Source: Sialis fuliginosa (Eukaryota > Arthropoda > Insecta > Megaloptera > Sialidae). From it: DNA of 64,000 bases. This document shows positions 59,018 through 64,000 of the stretch, piece by piece; position 1 is the stretch's first letter; every line of letters begins with the position of its first letter. The translations under genes were made by a program, and so were the position numbers. The DNA lies in NCBI GenBank assembly GCA_961205875.1, contig OY540822.1:11410501-11474500 (forward strand), written 5' to 3'. Below the pieces are notes generated by a model that was given only the letters and a program-made list of their open reading frames with translations, searched no databases and was not told where the DNA came from.

Positions 59018-59182
59018 AAGGCTATGTTCCGATATACACTGTGAGCACTGGCCAGTGGTGATGACGTCATTGATCGACGCCATTTTACTACTGCCGCAGT
59101 ACTGTAGCTTTATTGCATCTGTGCTCACAGTACTCTGATCACGTGATCAAAATTTGAATGCAACTGACAGAAGCAGATGCAT
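59018..59182 (-). repeat. Right 165-bp terminal inverted repeat
   Basis: Inverse complement of 57820-57984 with a few substitutions, for example GATCGACGCCATTTT here where the inverse of the left copy would read GATCGCCGCCATTTT. Retains the E-box palindrome and the CRE. Confidence 0.85.
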
Positions 59183-59370
59183 TTAAGGTTAACTTTGGAT
59201 GTATTTTTTATTATCAGGTTATTTGAAGATGAATTAATAACATTTATGGTATATATAATCAAAAGTAAGTATAAATAAGAATAAATAATTTAGCCTCAAT
59301 TGAAATGCACTAATATAATTAAGCAAATTGACGCAACAATATAAATTTTTTGAATTGCTATTTTTTTTTG

Positions 59371-59652
59371 TTTACGGCACCTAGTATGCCCTAGAATTCC
59401 ATGGTGCCGTAAAATACCTTGGTGCCCTAGAATTCCTTGGTGCCCTAGAATACCTTGGTGCCGTAAAATTATTAGGTGCCCTAAAATTACTTGGTGCCCT
59501 AAAATTACTTGGTGCCGTAGAATTCCTTGGTGCCGTAAAATACCTAGGTGCCCTAGAATTCCTTGGTGCCCTAAAATACCTTGGTTCCCTAGAATTCCTT
59601 GGTGCCGTAAAATACCTTGGTGCCCTAGAATTCCTTGGTGCCCTAGAATACC
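59371..59652 (-). repeat. Degenerate 18-bp minisatellite, right outer array (about 15 copies)
   Basis: Units such as TTGGTGCCCTAGAATTCC and TTGGTGCCGTAAAATACC. They are related to the left array but in opposite orientation and much more diverged, and they use the T variant seen in the inner right units. Confidence 0.9.
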
Positions 59653-59796
59653 AATTGTGAATTGATTTAAAATCTATTATCAATTCTGATATCAGCGAGT
59701 CATATTACATTCGATGGAGTGTCAATTATTTTCAAATTCAATAAGGATGTGTTTTTCAGTATATTGAATTTGAAAATATTGTAACATTCTTTTTAA

Positions 59797-60306
59797 CCCT
59801 TTACTTCCCAGTGTCCTATTTATAGGACATCATATTTTCTATTTTTTTCCTCTAACACAATAACGTTGTTCATTTGGTTAACATTACTAATATGTTTTTT
59901 AACTCTCACTACTTACAATAAATTTCATGGACACCTCTAGAGTTCATTCAATGACAAATTATAATCCCTTTAGAGTAATCGTGTTTTATGCCAGCTAGCC
60001 GACTTTTATAGTTAAATTTTTTTCACTTAGTAAAGTGTTTTTAAAATTACATACAATATTACTTATGAGAGTGTAAATAAAGCAAAATAATAGCAATACA
60101 TTTAAAAAATAAATCCAGGGACAGACTGTCGTAGTTAAAATGTGTTATTCTATAAATATGACACTGGAAACTCATGGCAATAATCTAGTACTGTGATTGA
60201 TTATTATTTTATCTTGTATTGAATTTATCTTTTTGTTCATATTTTCAACAAGAATTGAGAACATGCCAAAAAAATTCGAAGAAATAAAAAGTCGGGAAGT
60301 AATGGG
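59797..60306. mobile_element. piggyBac-type MITE (510 bp)
   Basis: Termini CCCTTTACTTCCC and GGGAAGTAATGGG are inverted repeats flanked by TTAA at 59793-59796 and 60307-60310. CCC...GGG ends with TTAA duplication are the piggyBac hallmark. No transposase frame inside. Confidence 0.75.
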
Positions 60307-60493
60307 TTAAGGTGGTACAGATATTTTGCTCCAAGCTCAGTGGAGAAGGGGGGGGTCGGTAGCTAAAAAAAAAATTGTAAGTTGTTACTCTAGCAATACA
60401 ATAGAATTTAATTTGGGCGCCACATGGTTTATGCCCCCTAAGGCAGACCATGAACCTCTAAAGCCCAGGTATATTTGAATATTAGTCCGCACC

Positions 60494-61351
60494 TGTAATT
60501 CAAGGTGGTAAGATACGGATTGAATAGAGGTGAATAATAGACATACATAAATATATGGAATAGTATAACAGAAAGTATAATTCGACTAAATTAAATAATG
60601 AAAATAAAATACATAATTATAAGATAGAATTAATATAAATGTCTTAAATATAATGCCTTATTATTAACTTAAACTCGGACACAAGTGAGGGGGACGTGAG
60701 ACACTGAGTTTACGGCACAACTTAACTTTTATTTAATATTAACCCTTTTTTCCCGTTTTAACGTAGTTTAGCGTACGCGCACTACGCTCGGTAAATCTTT
60801 AACAGCGCGGGCGGTTACAAAACAGAGGCCAAAAATAGTACTTAACTGTTGCAGAAGACCACGGCTCGCCCAATTACTCCTTACGTCAGGACCAGTTTGG
60901 ACCTCCACTTCCAGTCCAGCTTCCTCCGAAGGTTGAGAAAGGCAATAATCCCACCACGTGGTGAATGAGAATAGGACCTCCAATTTCCTCACTCTAATAT
61001 TCCTCCTCTCAATTTCTTCTTCTGGAATGGGTGTCGCCTGTCTTTCTACTCACTGTTCTCCCGTCTCTCTAAAACGCCTTACTGCCAAACCACGATCCCA
61101 GTTGCTACCGCGTTATCAGCGGACAAGTCGCGGCCGGCTTACCGATGACGCGCAAGGTCGTTCGTACATCGATTACATTAAATATAGTATGGTTGTATTC
61201 AGATACAGAAGAAACAACAATCTTGCCGGGATTTTATATAGAAAATAGTAACAAAAGAAAATAGAAATAGTTTGACGAATTATTAGTTAAATATTATAAA
61301 AATTAAGAAAATATATTGAACGAATTCGGCGGAAAATGTGAAATCGTTACA
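60494..61351 (-). mobile_element. 3' LTR of the Ty3/gypsy element
   Basis: On the minus strand the LTR starts TGTAACGATTTCAC right after a purine tract (gagaaagaaggggg) and ends ...GAATTACA. The termini TGTAA...TTACA are inverted repeats. Inside, a TATATAAAAT box lies near 61240-61231 and an AATAAA near 60733-60728, in promoter-then-polyadenylation order. Length 858 bp. The matching 5' LTR is not in the window, so no target-site duplication can be scored. Confidence 0.8.
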
Positions 61352-61399
61352 CCCCCTTCTTTCTCCCGAGCGAATTTCTGTCAGAAATTTGGCTTCAGA

Positions 61400-63700
61400 T
61401 CAATATGGCTTCAGATCAACTACGTGCCAAACACCCTTGCTGTTTCCCTCGTCGTCTTCCAGTTCGAATGCTAGGTCGGAAGCTCTACGACAAATCCTGA
61501 AAGGACCGACAAACTTGGGTGCCAAACCCGCCGCAAAGTGACGTGCAGCATCGGAGAGAACGTAATTTCGCTTCATGACCAATTGTCCAACCGTATAATC
61601 TACTGGTCGTCGCCGTAGGTTGTATGTTCTCTCGTTGCGTTCATGTGCTTTTTGAAGTTGTTCTTTTACGTTCGTCCAAATTGTTCTAAAGGGTTCCGTT
61701 TTCCTCGTAGGATCATCTCCTCTCTCAATCTCGAGATCAGGCCGAACTTCCTGCCTTCCGAACAATGTGCCGTTAAGAATGTGCTGCCGCCCAAAGTTAA
61801 CGAAATAGGGTGTAGCCTCTATTACATCGTGTCTAGCAGTCCTTAGAGCACAACCGAACTTCGCCAAATTCTCGTCCCACTTCTTATGGTTATCCTTCAG
61901 GTACGAACGTATCATCGTTTTGATGACCCGGTTGACACGTTCTACCGGATTGGCCTGAGGATGATAGTGAGCCGTATAAAGTACCTGGACGCCATACTTT
62001 TGGAGTGTTCTCTTAAACTCGATGCTCTTAAATTGTACGCCATTGTCACAAATGAGATATTGTGGAGCACCGAAGAGTAAGAATACTTCATCCTCCAGTT
62101 TCTTTATGATCGGCGGTGTCTTGGCCGTCCGAAGGGGAAAGAGTAGTGAGAATTTGCTGAAGTAATCCGCGACTACTAAAATATAACAGTGTCCTTGACT
62201 TGAGCGCGGTAGTGGACCGATTAAGTCTACGCTGAGGAGCTGCCATGGTTGAGAGATGTTCGGGCGCCGGCCCATCAATCCTGCAGGTCTTGTTTGTGCG
62301 GGTTTTTGTTCCGCACACACCTGACAATTCCTTACGTATCGTTTTACGTCGGCCCGCATTTTCGGCCAATAATATAGTTGAGCCAGACGGTGGTATGTCT
62401 TATTGGCTCCCATATGACCGGATGTCGGTTCATCGTGACCTTCAAATAAGGCCTCGGCACGACATTCTTTTGGAAGAACTTTCCGCCAACCGCTATCTCC
62501 GGTTGTTGCTGAGCTGCGCATTTTCTTGTACAAATCGGTGCCATCAATGCGCCAATTTGCCATTTTCCTCGGAAGTTCTTGTGTTTTTAAGTGTACCCGA
62601 GTGTACCACTTATCCGCTGTGTCAGGCGGAATCTCGACGACATCTACTGGTACAGACCTCGATAAGGCATCAGGCACTACGTGATCCTTGCCTTTACGAT
62701 GTAGAACGGAGAAATCGTACTGTTGGAGTCTGATCGCCCATCTGGCCAATCTCCCTGCTGGATCTTTTAAATTACTCAGCCATACCAAAGAGTGATGGTC
62801 GGTAATGACGGTGAACTTAGATCCTTCCAAGTAGGGGCGAAACTTTTCTATTGACCAGATGACAGCCAGACACTCCTTCTCTGTTGTCGAGTAGTTCCTC
62901 TCCGCCTTATTAAGGGTACGACTCGCGTATCCGATGACGTGCTCTCCATCGGGGAACTGTTGTGAAAGCACGGCACCAAGCCCATAGTCGCTCGCATCAG
63001 TCTGGACCACAAACGGAAGGTCAAAATCTGGACAAGACAGAATCGGTGCCGAGATCAATGCATTCTTAAGATCTCCCAACGCCTTATCACAGGTTCCTGT
63101 CCAGGACCACCTTTTGGTTTTCTTCAGCAACTCGGTCAGTGGTGCGATGGTTGTAGAGAAATTCGGTATGAATCGTCGGTACCAGCTTGCCATTCCAATG
63201 ATGCGACGTACTTCTGGTACATTCTTAGGAGGTAGAATATTGACTATAGCAGACACCTTGTCCGGATCGACATGCAGGCCGTTCTGGTCGACTACGTAGC
63301 CCAAGTACTTAAGTTCTGGCCTACAGAACTGACATTTCTCCGCGCTAAGTGACAGGTTCGCTTCCAATAACCTGGAGAAGACTCTTCGTAGGACGTCTAG
63401 ATGTTGTTCGAACGTTTGCGTACTTATAATGATATCGTCCAAATAGACGAACACGAATGGTTCTAACTCCGGTCCTAGAACACGGTCGATCAAACGCTGC
63501 CAAGTAGCCGGGGAATTGTGAAGGCCAAACGGCATACGACGGAATTGGAATAGGCCTCTCCCTGGAACCGTAAATGCCGTCTTATCTCGACTGTCCTTCG
63601 CCACTGGGATCTGCCAGTAGGCTGACTTGAGGTCAAGAGACGATAGGTATCTGGCGTCCCTCAGTCGATCTAATATGGCAGATATGTAATATGCCATCAT
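61400..63700 (-). CDS. Ty3/gypsy retrotransposon pol fragment (RT-RNaseH-integrase)
   Basis: Open minus-strand frame of 766 codons with no internal stop. Reverse transcriptase: SSLDLKSAYWQIP with catalytic D23, the FRRMPFGLHNSPATWQ block, and YLDD at 86-89. RNase H: TDAS (D235) and ITDHHSLVWL. Integrase: zinc motif with His at about 422-437 and C459/C462, catalytic D492, D552 (CDNG) and E587 (NPVE), then a C-terminal GPF-containing module ending HVVDLKPY. Protease, gag and the first part of RT are absent: the frame begins in the middle of the RT fingers (YISAILDRL). Upstream sequence is unrelated AT-rich DNA, so this is a 5'-truncated copy. The retained catalytic residues and lack of stops suggest it is young. 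Confidence 0.92.
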   Translation of the reverse strand: MMAYYISAILDRLRDARYLSSLDLKSAYWQIPVAKDSRDKTAFTVPGRGLFQFRRMPFGLHNSPATWQRLIDRVLGPELEPFVFVYLDDIIISTQTFEQHLDVLRRVFSRLLEANLSLSAEKCQFCRPELKYLGYVVDQNGLHVDPDKVSAIVNILPPKNVPEVRRIIGMASWYRRFIPNFSTTIAPLTELLKKTKRWSWTGTCDKALGDLKNALISAPILSCPDFDLPFVVQTDASDYGLGAVLSQQFPDGEHVIGYASRTLNKAERNYSTTEKECLAVIWSIEKFRPYLEGSKFTVITDHHSLVWLSNLKDPAGRLARWAIRLQQYDFSVLHRKGKDHVVPDALSRSVPVDVVEIPPDTADKWYTRVHLKTQELPRKMANWRIDGTDLYKKMRSSATTGDSGWRKVLPKECRAEALFEGHDEPTSGHMGANKTYHRLAQLYYWPKMRADVKRYVRNCQVCAEQKPAQTRPAGLMGRRPNISQPWQLLSVDLIGPLPRSSQGHCYILVVADYFSKFSLLFPLRTAKTPPIIKKLEDEVFLLFGAPQYLICDNGVQFKSIEFKRTLQKYGVQVLYTAHYHPQANPVERVNRVIKTMIRSYLKDNHKKWDENLAKFGCALRTARHDVIEATPYFVNFGRQHILNGTLFGRQEVRPDLEIERGDDPTRKTEPFRTIWTNVKEQLQKAHERNERTYNLRRRPVDYTVGQLVMKRNYVLSDAARHFAAGLAPKFVGPFRICRRASDLAFELEDDEGNSKGVWHVVDLKPY

Positions 63701-64000
63701 ATGTAAAACGACACGCTGATATCATATATTACACAAGATTAAATTTCCTTCGTTTGTTAAAACTTTCAAGCAAATTTTTTAGATAAATGTTGATAAAAAA
63801 ACGTTTTATTTTATCCTTTTTTTATCCTTACTTGGAAATGTACTCTTTATTTGTAATTTAGATTTTAATGATCTTTTTTTTATAGTCGACAATCTCAAGT
63901 TTTTTTTTTATGTAATTGTACATTTCCTATTAACTTTATTTTCACGAATAAAAATATATGTAACATTTTCAAGAACCAAATAAAAGTTTTACGCTGCCGC
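63701..64000. other. AT-rich flank of the truncated retrotransposon
   Basis: No coding sequence seen; low-complexity T/A-rich DNA beyond the truncation point. Confidence 0.5.

Larger units (their letters stand above)
57820..59182. mobile_element. TTAA-flanked foldback element with minisatellite core
   Basis: Left terminal inverted repeat 57820-57984 and right 59018-59182, each 165 bp and near-identical in inverse. Both outer ends read ATGCATCTGCTTCTGTCAGT and are bordered by TTAA (57816-57819 and 59183-59186). Inside, the 18-bp minisatellite runs in minus orientation (57985-58916, about 51 copies) and then flips to plus (58925-59017, about 5 copies). TTAA borders are as for piggyBac-type insertion, but the ends lack the usual CCC. 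The long terminal repeats with tandem subrepeats resemble Foldback elements. Confidence 0.7.
60494..63700 (-). mobile_element. 5'-truncated Ty3/gypsy LTR retrotransposon
   Basis: Whole remnant: pol fragment, short spacer with polypurine tract, and 3' LTR. A short direct duplication (GGCTTCAGATCAA repeated) lies at about 61391-61418 at the pol stop. The left border of homology is near 63700, where the RT sequence stops abruptly. Confidence 0.85.

Noticed and set aside
57820-59019. 399-codon plus-strand frame and 327-codon minus-strand VISRHQ-repeat frame
   Set aside because: Same reason: tandem 18-bp units read in different frames.
60768-62369. Extra small genes within the LTR and antisense to pol
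   Set aside because: They overlap the LTR or the RT-integrase frame in other frames and have no independent support.

Overview
This window looks like an AT-rich insect nuclear genome segment. Coding exons are interrupted by GT-AG introns, the intergenic and intronic DNA is full of small inverted-repeat transposons, and one gene carries the two alternative forkhead exons known from insect FoxP. I cannot fix the insect order from the sequence alone. Three host genes are well supported.

(1) 9.8-30.2 kb, + strand: FoxP, a forkhead transcription factor, with its 5' end outside the window or unrecognised. Exons encode a proline/GC-rich segment, a glutamine-rich coiled region, a C2H2 zinc finger, a leucine zipper, the forkhead domain and an acidic C-terminus. 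The second half of the forkhead domain is present twice, as exons 23686-23840 and 24145-24320. They have identical phases, are both 2 mod 3 in length, and are therefore mutually exclusive. The second copy has Thr in place of His in the recognition helix and adds an AT-hook-like RGRPRK.

(2) 37.4-53.3 kb, + strand: HUWE1, the giant HECT E3 ubiquitin ligase, complete in 24 coding exons (12315 nt with stop, 4104 aa). It runs from DUF908/DUF913 through UBA, UIM, WWE, acidic and UBM segments to the HECT domain. The catalytic-cysteine codon is split by the last intron.

(3) 54.6-54.93 kb, - strand: a 63-aa SERF-family (4F5-like) protein in three exons, convergent with HUWE1.

The last 8 kb is repeat territory. 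A 3.2-kb inverted complex of an 18-bp minisatellite (56.48-59.65 kb) surrounds a TTAA-flanked element of about 1.36 kb. That element has 165-bp terminal inverted repeats carrying E-box, CRE and ATGGCGGC motifs. It is followed by a piggyBac-type MITE and a 5'-truncated Ty3/gypsy retrotransposon on the - strand with one intact 858-bp LTR and an open RT-RNaseH-integrase frame.

The introns and spacers hold many MITEs: hAT-like with 8-bp duplications, mariner-like with TA, piggyBac-like with TTAA. They include a three-level nest at 16.1-17.3 kb and a near-perfect 180-bp palindrome inside a HUWE1 intron. All calls come from reading the sequence; no database search was run.
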